This document shows positions 50,830 through 60,587 of a stretch of 64,000 nt of DNA, piece by piece. Origin of the DNA: Actinobacillus succinogenes 130Z (lineage in GTDB: Bacteria > Pseudomonadota > Gammaproteobacteria > Enterobacterales > Pasteurellaceae); assembly GCF_000017245.1 (NCBI RefSeq), contig NC_009655.1, forward strand, positions 186,001 to 250,000. The letters run 5' to 3'. How positions within the stretch are numbered: position 1 is the first letter of the stretch; every line of letters begins with the position of its first letter. The notes under the pieces were generated by a model, which had not been told where the DNA came from, ran no database searches, and saw only the letters and a list, made by a program, of their open reading frames with translations. A program made the position numbers and the translations under genes.

Positions 50830-51411
50830 ATGGACGATAAACAAACAGTAAAAATGAACCTGCAAAACCAACTGTTGGTAGCTATGCCGAATTTGGAAGA
50901 CGATTATTTTTCCCGCGCGGTCATCTACATTTGCGAACATACGGAACAAGGCACGATGGGATTGGTCATCAATCAACCGACGGATTTGTCTATTACCGAA
51001 TTAGCGGCAAAAGTGAATTTCATGATGAAAATCGACCGCACTTTACCGAACCAAGCGGTACTGGCGGGCGGCCCGGTGAACGTGGAACGCGGCTTTATTC
51101 TGCACACACCGATTCGTAAGCCGTTGCAACACAGCTATCGTATTACCGATCGTTTAAGTTTAACCACTTCCGCCGACATCATCGAAACCTTCGGCTCGCC
51201 TGATTCACCGGAAAAATATCTGGTAGTGTTAGGGTGCGCCGCTTGGGTGCCCGGTCAGTTAGAACAGGAAATCGGTCGGAACGATTGGCTGGTCGTACCG
51301 GCGGATGACAGCGTTCTTTTCGATACGCCTTATGAACAACGCTGGCTTGCCGCCCAAAAACTACTGGGATTCGAAAGCTATAATCTGTCGGACAAAGCGG
51401 GACGGGCATAA
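50830..51411 (+). CDS. yqgE: YqgE/AlgH family protein (UPF0301)
   Basis: The frame has several ATGs (50776, 50806, 50830, 50854). I favour 50830 with AAAGAAG upstream; conserved sequence MNLQNQLLVAMPNLEDDYFSRAVIYICEH begins at 50854, so the start may be there. Motifs GTMGLVINQPTDL, LAGGPVNVERGFILH, LVVLGCAAWVPGQLEQEI and NDWLVVPADDSVLFD mark the YqgE fold. Its molecular function is not established; it lies upstream of ruvX as in many gamma-proteobacteria, overlapping it by one base. Confidence 0.92.
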   Translation: MDDKQTVKMNLQNQLLVAMPNLEDDYFSRAVIYICEHTEQGTMGLVINQPTDLSITELAAKVNFMMKIDRTLPNQAVLAGGPVNVERGFILHTPIRKPLQHSYRITDRLSLTTSADIIETFGSPDSPEKYLVVLGCAAWVPGQLEQEIGRNDWLVVPADDSVLFDTPYEQRWLAAQKLLGFESYNLSDKAGRA

Positions 51412-51833
51412 TGGGTATGACGGTCATCGCCTTCGATTTCGGTACCAAAAGTATCGGCTGCGCCGTCGGACAAAGTATCACCGGCACGGCGCAATCTCTG
51501 CCGGCGTTTAAAGCGCAGGACGGCATTCCGGACTGGGCTGATATCGAAAAATGCTTGAAGGAATGGAAACCCGATATGGTGGTGGTCGGTTTGCCGCTGA
51601 ATATGGACGGCACGGAACAGGATCTCACCCGGCGGGCGCGCAAATTCGGCCACCGTTTAAACGGACGCTTCGGCGTCAAAGTGGCTTGGCAAGACGAACG
51701 CCTGACCACCACACAAGCCCGTACTGAAATCTTCGAACGCGGCGGTTACCGCGCCCTGAAAAAAGGCAAAGTCGACAGTATTTCCGCCTGCCTGATTCTG
51801 GAAAGCTGGTTTGAGGAACATCCTGAGGGGTAA
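51411..51833 (+). CDS. ruvX: Pre-16S rRNA nuclease / Holliday junction resolvase-like YqgF (RuvX)
   Basis: A 140-residue RNase H-fold nuclease. AFDFGTKSIGCAVGQ holds the first catalytic Asp; VVVGLPLNMDGTEQDLT, WQDERLTTTQAR with the second acid, and the C-terminal KVDSISACLILESWFE with the third complete the site. It matures the 16S rRNA 5' end. The start overlaps the yqgE stop (TAATG); a second ATG two codons later is equally usable. Confidence 0.95.
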   Translation: MGMTVIAFDFGTKSIGCAVGQSITGTAQSLPAFKAQDGIPDWADIEKCLKEWKPDMVVVGLPLNMDGTEQDLTRRARKFGHRLNGRFGVKVAWQDERLTTTQARTEIFERGGYRALKKGKVDSISACLILESWFEEHPEG

Positions 51834-51941
51834 ATGCCAATAAGGCGGAAAATAACCGGCAACAAAGGCTATTCTATTTTGCACGGTCGTTTCCCCCCAA
51901 ATTTTAGAAAATCCGACCGCACTTTTCATTATGGAAAACCG

Positions 51942-53219
51942 TTATTTATCCAATGCCATGGCAAGCAGAGTAAACGGGTGCAGGCAGGTTAAATCGCTCG
52001 ACATATCGATTTGCCATTTACAGGTTTGGCATTCGGAAATCACATAATCCGCACCGCTTTCATTAATGGCGTCAAACAGAGATTTGCCGATGGCTTGGGA
52101 TTTTTCGTAATTCTCCGCTTTGAAACCGTAAGTCCCTGCGATACCGCAACATTGCGACGGTAATATGACGATTTCCAAGCCGGGAATCCGGCGCAGCACT
52201 TCCAATGTATAAGGCGCCCATCCCGCTTTTTCCACATGGCAGGCGGTGTGATACGCCACCTTCAGATTCAACGGTTTTAACGGCAATTCTTTGCCCTGTT
52301 GTAATAATTTATACAAATATACCGTTGCCAGATGAATGTGCGGGCGGACTTTAGCATTGTCGATACCCAATACGTGATGGTATTCCTCGCGCAAATTCAG
52401 CGTACAGCTTGATGCTTCGCCAATGACATCCAAACCGTTTTCATCCACCATTTTGCCGATATAATCGGTATTAAATTGTGCGATTTTCTTCGCCCGTTCC
52501 GGAAAACTGTTTACCATTAACGGCAGACCGCAGCATTTTTCTTTTTCCAGCAATACGACGCCGATATCCAAGGCGTTGAACACGTCAATCACTTCTTTAC
52601 CCAGTTGCGGATTATTGTAATTCACATAACAACCGTGATAATAGGCGATTTTGGTTTCATATTTCGCTTGCTCCGCCGCCAGTTTTTTCAAATAGAAATT
52701 GCGGAATGTGCCGAAAGCGTATTTCGGTAAAGCGCGGTGTTTACTGACACCGATAGTTTTTTCCAACAAAAATTTGGTAGCGCTTAAACCGGTGATGGTA
52801 TTCACGATCGGTGCCAGCGGCGTATTAAGGGAACCCATAATATCGGTATTGCTCAGAATGGCATCGCGTAATTTATGCACCAACGGTTTGTGTTGCCGAT
52901 CCAGATATTTATTACGGGCACGCACGATAATATCACCGATTTTCACATCGGAAGGACAAGCCACCTCACAGCGTTTACAGTTCAAACAATATTTCAGAGC
53001 TTCATCATAAAAATCCGCACTTTTCAGGCGTAGGCGTTCGCCGTCCGGTCCGGACTGTTTCGGACCCGGGTAGAACGGGTTCACTTTGGTCACCGGGCAA
53101 ACCGCCGTACAGGCGGTGCATTTAAGACATTGTTCGAAAGACTCGTCGGTATGCGTATGCTGCATAACGGGCGCTTCAAATTCTTGTTGTGCTTTTGCAA
53201 TGAGTTCTTGAATATTCAT
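51942..53219 (-). CDS. glpC: Anaerobic glycerol-3-phosphate dehydrogenase subunit C (GlpC)
   Basis: Start at the ATG at 53219, one base after the glpB stop, with GGGGG as ribosome site (425 residues). Two ferredoxin-type clusters are bound by CLKCTACTAVCPV and CLNCKRCEVACPSD (about 30-90); two CCG domains follow (CCGLPLMVNSFPERA and CCGIAGTYGFK). GlpC anchors the GlpAB dimer to the membrane and passes electrons to menaquinone, letting glycerol 3-phosphate be oxidised with fumarate or nitrate. Confidence 0.95.
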   Translation of the reverse strand: MNIQELIAKAQQEFEAPVMQHTHTDESFEQCLKCTACTAVCPVTKVNPFYPGPKQSGPDGERLRLKSADFYDEALKYCLNCKRCEVACPSDVKIGDIIVRARNKYLDRQHKPLVHKLRDAILSNTDIMGSLNTPLAPIVNTITGLSATKFLLEKTIGVSKHRALPKYAFGTFRNFYLKKLAAEQAKYETKIAYYHGCYVNYNNPQLGKEVIDVFNALDIGVVLLEKEKCCGLPLMVNSFPERAKKIAQFNTDYIGKMVDENGLDVIGEASSCTLNLREEYHHVLGIDNAKVRPHIHLATVYLYKLLQQGKELPLKPLNLKVAYHTACHVEKAGWAPYTLEVLRRIPGLEIVILPSQCCGIAGTYGFKAENYEKSQAIGKSLFDAINESGADYVISECQTCKWQIDMSSDLTCLHPFTLLAMALDK

Positions 53220-53220
53220 A

Positions 53221-54513
53221 TCAACCCCCGCTCTTCTCTGCAATTTCGTCCGCCACGGTGAGTGCCGTCACCACTGCAACGCCGGAACCGCAGCCCAGTT
53301 CGATGCCGTTAAAACCGCCTATAACCGCGCCTGCGGCATATAAATTGTCAAAAAACCGACCGCACTTTTGCACCCGGCAATCCGTATTAATCACCACCCC
53401 CGCCGACTGATACGGCTGCGGAGCGGAAAAACGCCGGGTCGTCCAAGTGAAATGATCCGACGGATCGAAGCGTTCGGTTTGCACAATATCCGCACCGAAT
53501 ACCGGTTCGTAAATTCTTTCGAATTCCGCCACAAGACCGTTACTGAAGAAGCTGCCGGACGCCAATACGTAATTATCCGCCGCCAGCGGCTCGTCTTCAT
53601 GAATACGGGTGAACAGTTTGACCACGCGGTTACCTTCGAATTCGGCGCGTAACGCACGGTCGCCGTTCATCATTACGCCGCCTAAACGTTCGAAATACTG
53701 ACGTAAAATGTTATGCTGACGCCCGCCTAACAATGACGGCGGTAAGGTCGGTAATTCGAATAACATGAAATCCGTCGCCGCTTGCAATTCGTTAAAGAAC
53801 GCTTGGCTGTTTTGCCCGAAACAGGCGGGCAGAAAAACGACATCCGCACCGCTTGCCGCTTGGCGGATTTCATTTATCAACGATGCCGGATTTACTTTTT
53901 GTTCCAACGTTTGCGCAATGTGTACGCTACGGAATTCGCGGGATTGTCGACGTAAAAAGTCTAATTCCGGAATGGTCAGAAAACCGGGTTTAATTTCGCA
54001 ATGGGCGAATTGCGGCTGTAATTTCAGATTGTCCGCCAACAACTGCGGTTGGAAATCGTGATAGCCTTCAATGCCCAAAATCACGATATTATTGTACGGA
54101 AAAGCTTCGTTTGGCCGGACGGTCGGCACGCTGTCCGGGGAAAGCCAGGTACGACGTAAACCGCCGAGCGGGGTAACGCGGGCATGATTTTGTTCAACGC
54201 TGCCCGCTAACCCCAGATTTAATTTCGCCGCCATTCCTTCGAATTGTTTAGCTTTTGCCAATACCCGTTCGGCACCCAATTTCGCATAAGGATGGGCCGG
54301 CAGCTGTTCGCTCAAACCGGCTAAAGCGCGGTCAACTTTTTGAACGTTTTCGCCGTTCGGCAATCGTCCCAATAAATCTATCGACCCGGTGGAAAAATCC
54401 ATTGCGGCTTGCCCGTTATTCACAATCGCACAACGCTTACCCTGTTCCTGCAGTGCAATCCCGCAGGTTAACCCGGCCAATCCGCCGCCGATAATCACCA
54501 CATCAAAATTCAT
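53221..54513 (-). CDS. glpB: Anaerobic glycerol-3-phosphate dehydrogenase subunit B (GlpB)
   Basis: A 430-residue flavoprotein. MNFDVVIIGGGLAGLTCGIALQEQGKRC is the FAD-binding motif; the C-terminal GVVINTDCRVQ and FDNLYAAGAVIGGFNGIELGCGSGVAVVTAL are typical of GlpB. It forms the catalytic soluble dimer with GlpA. The start overlaps the end of glpA by 11 nt, indicating coupled translation. A USS lies in frame at about 53358. Confidence 0.95.
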   Translation of the reverse strand: MNFDVVIIGGGLAGLTCGIALQEQGKRCAIVNNGQAAMDFSTGSIDLLGRLPNGENVQKVDRALAGLSEQLPAHPYAKLGAERVLAKAKQFEGMAAKLNLGLAGSVEQNHARVTPLGGLRRTWLSPDSVPTVRPNEAFPYNNIVILGIEGYHDFQPQLLADNLKLQPQFAHCEIKPGFLTIPELDFLRRQSREFRSVHIAQTLEQKVNPASLINEIRQAASGADVVFLPACFGQNSQAFFNELQAATDFMLFELPTLPPSLLGGRQHNILRQYFERLGGVMMNGDRALRAEFEGNRVVKLFTRIHEDEPLAADNYVLASGSFFSNGLVAEFERIYEPVFGADIVQTERFDPSDHFTWTTRRFSAPQPYQSAGVVINTDCRVQKCGRFFDNLYAAGAVIGGFNGIELGCGSGVAVVTALTVADEIAEKSGG

Positions 54514-56182
54514 TATTATTCACTCCTTCCACAGCTTGCGGTCGTACATCGTTCAAACCCAGCAAACTGTAGTAAATCCAGCCGGTAAATTCCGATTCGC
54601 GCATGGCGTCACCCCAGGCGATAGGTTGGATTCCTTTCCATCTTTCTTCCATAAATGAGGCTAATTGCAAAGTGGACTGACGCGCTGTCGCGACATCGAA
54701 ACGCGCCATGAGCCCCGCCGCCCGGCAAGCGCATAATTCCGCCTGACAGGTGCCCATGCCTACCCGGGTGCGACGGCGTAAATCCACCAGATTATTAATA
54801 TTTAAGTTATCCACCGCATAACGGACCTCTCCGGCTGTCACCGCTTCACATTCGCATACAAGGGAACGGTCTAAGCGTTCGTTCTCGAGCATCGGTTTGG
54901 CGCGGGTACCGTGACGGTATACGGCGGAACTACTGATGGTTTTCGGAATGTTGATGATTTTCTTGTTAATTTCATCGCGGGACTCTTCCGACCCCGGCAA
55001 AGTGCGGTCGGCCGTTTCGCATTTTTTGTTGACGTTAAGTTTTTTACACACTAAATCCGTCGCCCATTCCGCCATTAAGCGATAAGTCATCAGCTTGCCG
55101 CCGGTGATGGTTACGAAACCGTCCAAACCGTCGCGTTCGGCATGATCCAGCAATACGATACCGCGGCTTACATTACGGCCGGAGGGATCGTCGTCGCTTG
55201 CCACCAGCGGGCGCACGCCGGCATAAGCGCGCAGTACTCGGGTATGACGCAAACTCGGCGCCAGTTTCTCTCCTTCGCGGAATAAAATATCCACTTCTTC
55301 CGGCGTCACTTCCATGTTATCGATTTGATCGTAAGGAATACGGCTGGATGTCGTACCGATGACGCAAATAGTATCGCCCGGCACTAAAATATCCGCATCC
55401 GCCGGCTTACGGCAGCGATTAATAACCAATTTATTAATTCGATGTCCCATCACCAACAATGCGCCTTTTGCCGGAAACATTCTGATTTTTAAATCGGCAT
55501 ATTCAGCGATACCCTGCCCCCAGATTCCGCCGGCATTCACCACTATCGGCGCAAAAAATCGGCGTTTCAGCGCATTTTTATGATCATACACATCGACCCC
55601 GATAACTTTGTCGCCTTCGCGAATCAGTCCGGTCACTTCACAATAGGTAAAAACCTGTGCGCCGCGTTCAGTGGCGTCAATCATATTGGCAGCGGTTAAA
55701 CGGAACGGATCGATAGAACCGTCCGGTACGACCACTGCCCCCACCAAATCCGGATTCACCGACGGTTCCATATGACGCGCCAAAGCGGGATCGATAGCTA
55801 CCGCTTCAATGCCCGATGCGGTACAGGCTTCGATAAAGGTTTTCTGATAATTCAAATCGTCTTCAGGCAACGTGATAAACAGGCCCTTAGTATCATCCAC
55901 GCAATGACGGGCAATGTTTTTTAGAATAAGGTTTTCTTTAATACATTCTTCAGCGGATTCGCGATCGTTCACGGCATAACGTCCGCCGCTATGCAGTAAA
56001 CCGTGGTTTCGCCCCGTTGCGCCCGTTGCAATATCGCGGCGTTCCAGCAGAATACATTTTAATCCTCGCAATGCGCAGTCGCGCGCAATCCCTGCACCGG
56101 TAGCGCCGCCGCCGATAATAATTACGTCCGTACTGACAGGCGAAAAATCACCTGCATTTTGATAAAGAGACGACATTGCCAT
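54503..56182 (-). CDS. glpA: Anaerobic glycerol-3-phosphate dehydrogenase subunit A (GlpA)
   Basis: I start at the ATG at 56182, six bases after GGGG; the frame extends to a GTG at 56194, which would overlap that ribosome site. The 559-residue protein has VIIIGGGATGAGIARDCALRG binding FAD, ATGATGRNHGLLHSGGRYAV, and a C-terminal BFD-like 2Fe-2S domain (VCECEAVTAGEVRYAVD, TRVGMGTCQAELC). It oxidises sn-glycerol 3-phosphate to dihydroxyacetone phosphate under anaerobic conditions. A perfect CRP site is at 56279-56294. Confidence 0.95.
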   Translation of the reverse strand: MAMSSLYQNAGDFSPVSTDVIIIGGGATGAGIARDCALRGLKCILLERRDIATGATGRNHGLLHSGGRYAVNDRESAEECIKENLILKNIARHCVDDTKGLFITLPEDDLNYQKTFIEACTASGIEAVAIDPALARHMEPSVNPDLVGAVVVPDGSIDPFRLTAANMIDATERGAQVFTYCEVTGLIREGDKVIGVDVYDHKNALKRRFFAPIVVNAGGIWGQGIAEYADLKIRMFPAKGALLVMGHRINKLVINRCRKPADADILVPGDTICVIGTTSSRIPYDQIDNMEVTPEEVDILFREGEKLAPSLRHTRVLRAYAGVRPLVASDDDPSGRNVSRGIVLLDHAERDGLDGFVTITGGKLMTYRLMAEWATDLVCKKLNVNKKCETADRTLPGSEESRDEINKKIINIPKTISSSAVYRHGTRAKPMLENERLDRSLVCECEAVTAGEVRYAVDNLNINNLVDLRRRTRVGMGTCQAELCACRAAGLMARFDVATARQSTLQLASFMEERWKGIQPIAWGDAMRESEFTGWIYYSLLGLNDVRPQAVEGVNNNEF

Positions 56183-56278
56183 AAAATGCCCCACAAAGAA
56201 AAATGAATAATAATACGGATATATTCTAGTAGAAATGCGCGTTTTAGAACAGATAAATGAGCGAAAAAGAATTTATTT

Positions 56279-56294
56279 TGTGAGACAGATCACA
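56279..56294. promoter_or_regulatory. CRP site of glpABC, perfect consensus
   Basis: TGTGA-GACAGA-TCACA matches both half-sites. It is about 105 bp upstream of the glpA start and just beside the terminator of the next gene. Confidence 0.75.
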
Positions 56295-56304
56295 AAGTTT
56301 CGAT

Positions 56305-56329
56305 AAAAAAGGGCGAAATTGCCCTTTTT
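56305..56329 (-). terminator. Terminator after the monooxygenase gene
   Basis: AAAAAGGGC and GCCCTTTTT with a six-base loop, directly after the stop; T-rich on both strands. Confidence 0.85.
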
Positions 56330-56332
56330 AAA

Positions 56333-56623
56333 TTAAAAAGCAGGGCTGAAAACCTGTACGACGGGTTCCGATTGACAGCATTCCAAGAAAATCGGGAAGG
56401 CCTTTTTGATATGTTCCGTCGCCAAATGCGCATCTAAATCCGCCTGGCTTTCCCAGCGTTCCACAAAAACAAATAAATTTGTATCTTCGTTATTACGCTG
56501 TAATTCATAGGTTTGCACGCCTTTGTCTTTCATGGTGTATTCCGTCAGTTCGCGGCATGCGGTTAAAAAATCCTCTACTTTTTCGGCTTTTACCTGAAAA
56601 GTGGCAAGAACAGTAATTGACAT
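56333..56623 (-). CDS. Putative quinol monooxygenase, ABM domain (YgiN-like)
   Basis: A 96-residue dimeric ferredoxin-like barrel protein. MSITVLATFQVKAEKVEDFLTACRELTEYTMKDKGVQTYELQRN and FVFVERWESQADLDAHLATEHIKKAF follow the antibiotic-biosynthesis-monooxygenase pattern; the His in ATEHIKKA is usually conserved. YgiN oxidises quinols; this protein's substrate is unknown. It stands alone between glpA and pflB, with its own SD (AGGAGG). Confidence 0.88.
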   Translation of the reverse strand: MSITVLATFQVKAEKVEDFLTACRELTEYTMKDKGVQTYELQRNNEDTNLFVFVERWESQADLDAHLATEHIKKAFPIFLECCQSEPVVQVFSPAF

Positions 56624-56699
56624 ATTTTCCTCCTAATAAGAAAAAATCCGACCGCCAAGTGCGGTCGGATTTCATTACATTTTTATTACGTTACCCCAA

Positions 56700-59012
56700 T
56701 TACATTGCTTGAGTGAATGTACGGGTGATAACGTCTTGTTGCTGTTCGCGGGTTAATGAGTTAAAACGAACGGCATAACCTGAAACGCGAATGGTTAATT
56801 GCGGATATTTTTCAGGATGGTCGATTGCGTCTAACAATGTTTCACGATTCAATACGTTCACATTTAAGTGCTGACCGCCTTCCACTGTCGCTTCGTGGTG
56901 GAAGTAACCGTCCAATAAACCTGCCAGGTTACGTTTTTGCGCATCATCATCTTTACCTAACGCGTTCGGTACGATTGAGAACGTATATGAAATACCGTCT
57001 TTCGCGTAAGCAAACGGCAATTTAGCTACAGATGTTAATGATGCCACCGCACCTTTTTGGTCGCGACCGTGCATTGGGTTTGCACCCGGTCCGAATGGTG
57101 CGCCTGCGCGACGACCGTCCGGAGTATTACCGGTTTTCTTACCGTATACCACGTTAGAAGTGATAGTCAGGATAGATTGTGTCGGTACGGCATTACGGTA
57201 AGTTTTGTGAGTTTGAACTTTTTTCATGAAACGTTCAACCAAATCAACCGCTAAATCATCGACGCGCGGATCGTTGTTACCGAATTGCGGATATTCGCCT
57301 TCGATTTCGAAGTCAATCGCTACATTTGACGCTACGACGTTACCGTCTTTGTCTTTAATATCGCCGCGAATCGGTTTAACTTTCGCGTATTTGATTGCAG
57401 ACAATGAGTCAGCTGCAACAGACAGTCCGGCAATACCGCAAGCCATGGTACGGAATACGTCACGATCATGGAAAGCCATCAATGCCGCTTCATAAGCGTA
57501 TTTATCGTGCATGAAGTGGATGATGTTTAATGCGGTTACGTATTGAGTCGCCAACCAATCCATGAAGCTGTCCATACGTTCGATAACAGTATCGAAGTTT
57601 AATACTTCATCAGTGATCGGTGCTGTTTTAGGGCCGACCTGCATACCGTTTTTCTCGTCGATACCGCCGTTGATAGCGTATAACATAGTTTTCGCTAAGT
57701 TCGCACGAGCACCGAAGAACTGCATTTGTTTACCGACAACCATCGGAGATACGCAACATGCGATTGCGTAATCATCGTTGTTGAAGTCAGGACGCATTAA
57801 ATCGTCGTTTTCGTATTGTACGGATGAAGTATCGATGGAAACTTTCGCACAGAAACGTTTAAACGCTTCAGGTAATTGTTCGGACCAAAGAATCGTTAAG
57901 TTCGGTTCCGGAGACGTGCCCATAGTGTATAAAGTATGTAATACACGGAAACTGTTTTTAGTAACCAACGGACGACCGTCTAATCCCATCCCTGCGATGG
58001 TTTCGGTTGCCCACATCGGGTCGCCGGAGAATAATTGATCGTATTCAGGCGTACGTAAGAAACGAACCATACGTAATTTCATAATTAAGTGGTCCATTAA
58101 TTCTTGCGCTTGTTGTTCTGTGATTAAACCGCGTTTTAAGTCACGTTCGATATAGATATCTAAAAATGTTGAAGTACGACCGAAAGACATTGCCGCACCG
58201 TTTTGTGATTTAACCGCAGCTAAATAAGCGAAGTAAGTCCATTGAATAGCTTCCTGTGCATTCATTGCAGGACCGGAAATGTCATAACCGTAAGACGCCG
58301 CCATTTCTTTGATTTTACCTAACGCACGATGTTGTTCGGCAATTTCTTCACGTAACTGAATAGTAGCCTGAATGTCTTCACCCGCTTCTAAACGCGGTTG
58401 CAATGAATCGAATTGAGCTTTTTTATCTTTCATTAAGTAATCGATACCGTATACCGCTAAACGACGGTAGTCACCGATAATACGACCACGACCGTAAGCA
58501 TCCGGTAAACCGGTCAGCACACCTGATTTACGGCAACGTAAAATGTCCGGCGTATAAACGTCGAATACACCTTGGTTATGGGTTTTACGGTATTCGGTGA
58601 AAATGAATTCGACTTTAGGATCTAAAGTACGGCCGTAAACCTGACAAGAACCTTTGATCATTTTAATCCCGCCGAACGGCATGATTGCACGTTTTAACGG
58701 TGCGTCAGTTTGCAAACCGACGATTTTTTCCAAATCTTTGTCGATATAGCCCGGTTTGTGGGAAGTGATGGTTGACGGAGTATGTTCATCAAAATCCAAC
58801 GGCGCATGGGTTTTGTTTTCGATTTTGATGCCTTCCATCACGCTGTTCCACAATTCAGTGGTCGCCGGAGTCGCATCAGCCAAGAATGATTCGTCGCCTT
58901 CGTACGGTGTATAGTTTTTTTGGATAAAGTCACGTAAATTTACGCCTTCCTGCCATTCACCGGGAACGAATCCTTCCCATGCTTTTTGTTGAGCTTCAGT
59001 TAATTGAGCCAT
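56700..59012 (-). CDS. pflB: Pyruvate formate-lyase (PflB)
   Basis: A 770-residue glycyl-radical enzyme producing acetyl-CoA and formate from pyruvate. The catalytic cysteine pair is in DYAIACCVSPMVVG (about 420-430), and the radical Gly is at about 745 in TIRVSGYAVRFNSLTREQQ. Mid-protein GIAGLSVAADSLSAIKYAKV is also characteristic. It requires the activase PflA, not in this window. It is downstream of focA, separated by 86 bp with a hairpin. This is the main fermentative route in this family. Confidence 0.98.
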   Translation of the reverse strand: MAQLTEAQQKAWEGFVPGEWQEGVNLRDFIQKNYTPYEGDESFLADATPATTELWNSVMEGIKIENKTHAPLDFDEHTPSTITSHKPGYIDKDLEKIVGLQTDAPLKRAIMPFGGIKMIKGSCQVYGRTLDPKVEFIFTEYRKTHNQGVFDVYTPDILRCRKSGVLTGLPDAYGRGRIIGDYRRLAVYGIDYLMKDKKAQFDSLQPRLEAGEDIQATIQLREEIAEQHRALGKIKEMAASYGYDISGPAMNAQEAIQWTYFAYLAAVKSQNGAAMSFGRTSTFLDIYIERDLKRGLITEQQAQELMDHLIMKLRMVRFLRTPEYDQLFSGDPMWATETIAGMGLDGRPLVTKNSFRVLHTLYTMGTSPEPNLTILWSEQLPEAFKRFCAKVSIDTSSVQYENDDLMRPDFNNDDYAIACCVSPMVVGKQMQFFGARANLAKTMLYAINGGIDEKNGMQVGPKTAPITDEVLNFDTVIERMDSFMDWLATQYVTALNIIHFMHDKYAYEAALMAFHDRDVFRTMACGIAGLSVAADSLSAIKYAKVKPIRGDIKDKDGNVVASNVAIDFEIEGEYPQFGNNDPRVDDLAVDLVERFMKKVQTHKTYRNAVPTQSILTITSNVVYGKKTGNTPDGRRAGAPFGPGANPMHGRDQKGAVASLTSVAKLPFAYAKDGISYTFSIVPNALGKDDDAQKRNLAGLLDGYFHHEATVEGGQHLNVNVLNRETLLDAIDHPEKYPQLTIRVSGYAVRFNSLTREQQQDVITRTFTQAM

Positions 59013-59051
59013 TGTAATACTTCCTTTTGCTAGTATTGATAATGAAATCCT

Positions 59052-59089
59052 GTAAGTGCGGCCAAAAATTACCGCATTTTCGCACTTAC
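59052..59089 (-). promoter_or_regulatory. Intercistronic hairpin between focA and pflB
   Basis: GTAAGTGCG (59052-59060) pairs with CGCACTTAC (59081-59089). One arm is a decayed uptake signal. It has no T-run, so it probably processes or protects the pflB message, which must be much more abundant than focA. Confidence 0.6.
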
Positions 59090-59098
59090 CCCAAATGT

Positions 59099-59956
59099 TT
59101 AGTGAGCATGCGGTTTATTGGTGTACCACTGCAATAACGCCACACAAATCCCCCCGCCCACTAGATTACCTAATGTCACCGGAATTAAATTCTTCACTAT
59201 AAAGTGGTAGACATCCAGATCCGCAAATTGTTCGGGATTTAGCCCGATTGCCTGCCAAAACTCCGGCGTACTGAAATGAGCCGTAATAATCCCCATCGGA
59301 ATCATAAACATATTCGCTACGCTGTGTTCGAAACCGGACGCCACGAATAAACCGATCGGTAAAATCTGAATAAACGCCTTATCCGTTAAGGTTTTACCCG
59401 CATATGTCATCCACACCGCCAAACACACCATAATGTTACACAAAATGCCCAATGCAAAAGCTTCGGACCAAGTATGGTGAATCTTATGCTGTGCGGTGGT
59501 TAAAATCGTTAATCCCCATTGCCCGTTCGCCGCCATGGTTTGACTGCCCATCCAAATTAAGCCGACAATAAACAAACCGCCGATAAAATTGCCGAAATAC
59601 ACGACAACCCAGTTCCGTACCATTTGGAATGTACTAATCCGTTTATTGACTCGGGCTACGGTGGTCATAGTCGATGAGGTGAACAGTTCGCAACCGCATA
59701 CCACAACCATAATGACACCTAAAGAGAACACCAACCCGCCCACTAATTTGGTTAATCCCCAAGGGGCATCGGCGGAACCGGTTTGGGTGGTGGTATAAAA
59801 TACAAACGCAAGCGCAATAAAAGCACCGGCGGAAATCGCGGAAAGAAAAGAATAAAATTGATTTTTCGTCGCCTTATAAGCACCGACGTCTTCGCCGGTT
59901 TGCGCCATCTGAGCGGGGCTTGCCGCCACAGTTGACTGATTTTCTTCGCATTTCAC
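59099..59956 (-). CDS. focA: Formate channel FocA
   Basis: A 285-residue FNT-family pentameric channel with six helices. VYKATK-like GAYKATKNQFYSFLSAISAGAFIALAF is the first signature, and SGFEHSVANMFMIPMGI plus NLIPVTLGNLVGGGICVALLQWY the others; the gating His is in GFEHSVANMF. It exports and imports formate made by PflB. Promoter elements lie in the 277 bp toward hinT, with an FNR-like site. Confidence 0.96.
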   Translation of the reverse strand: MKCEENQSTVAASPAQMAQTGEDVGAYKATKNQFYSFLSAISAGAFIALAFVFYTTTQTGSADAPWGLTKLVGGLVFSLGVIMVVVCGCELFTSSTMTTVARVNKRISTFQMVRNWVVVYFGNFIGGLFIVGLIWMGSQTMAANGQWGLTILTTAQHKIHHTWSEAFALGILCNIMVCLAVWMTYAGKTLTDKAFIQILPIGLFVASGFEHSVANMFMIPMGIITAHFSTPEFWQAIGLNPEQFADLDVYHFIVKNLIPVTLGNLVGGGICVALLQWYTNKPHAH

Positions 59957-60112
59957 AGAATACAGCTACCTTGTTTTAGTTATTTTGGGTTATTTTACTG
60001 GATTTACCAGTCAGGCTCAAATTAAAAAATTTTTGAAATCTTACAAATTTTTTTAATTATAGGGGATCAGATCAAGAAAGCAAAAAAGATTTAACGGCAA
60101 AAAACCAGAAAC

Positions 60113-60126
60113 TTGAGCTTGATCAA
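60113..60126. promoter_or_regulatory. FNR-like site between focA and hinT
   Basis: TTGAG-CTTG-ATCAA differs from the FNR consensus TTGAT-N4-ATCAA at one base. It is about 157 bp upstream of focA and 108 bp upstream of hinT. Anaerobic induction of focA-pflB by FNR is known in relatives. Confidence 0.5.
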
Positions 60127-60233
60127 AATCTTCCCGAACAAAATTGCGTTTTTGCTTAAATTCTGATAAAAATTGCGCCCGATAACCGCTGATTTTTCAG
60201 CAACACCAACCCGGTAAACAAAGGATGAATCCC

Positions 60234-60587
60234 ATGGCAGAAGAAACGATTTTCAGCAAAATTGTCCGCAAAGAAATTCCTGCGGACATCGTTTATCAGG
60301 ACGAGCTCGTCACCGCATTCCGCGACATCGCACCGCAAGCCAAAACCCACGTGTTAATCATTCCTAACAAACTGATTCCCACGGTTAACGACGCGACCGT
60401 CGAAGATGAAACGACCTTAGGCCGTTTATTCACCGTCGCGGCAAAAATCGCCGAAACGGAAGGTATCGCCGAAGACGGTTACCGTTTAATCGTTAACTGC
60501 AATAAACACGGCGGTCAGGAAGTATTCCATATCCACATGCACTTGGTCGGCGGCGAACCGTTAGGCAGAATGCTGGCGAAATCATGA
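60234..60587 (+). CDS. hinT: HIT-family purine nucleoside phosphoramidase HinT
   Basis: Start at the second ATG (60234), which gives MAEETIFSKIVRKEIPADIVYQDELVTAFRDI as in E. coli HinT and a good distance from AAAGGA; 117 residues. The histidine triad is HIHMHLVGG near the C-terminus, with GGQEVFHIHMH. It hydrolyses AMP-lysine and acyl-adenylates. The ycfL start overlaps its stop, as in the E. coli hinT-ycfL order. Confidence 0.96.
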   Translation: MAEETIFSKIVRKEIPADIVYQDELVTAFRDIAPQAKTHVLIIPNKLIPTVNDATVEDETTLGRLFTVAAKIAETEGIAEDGYRLIVNCNKHGGQEVFHIHMHLVGGEPLGRMLAKS

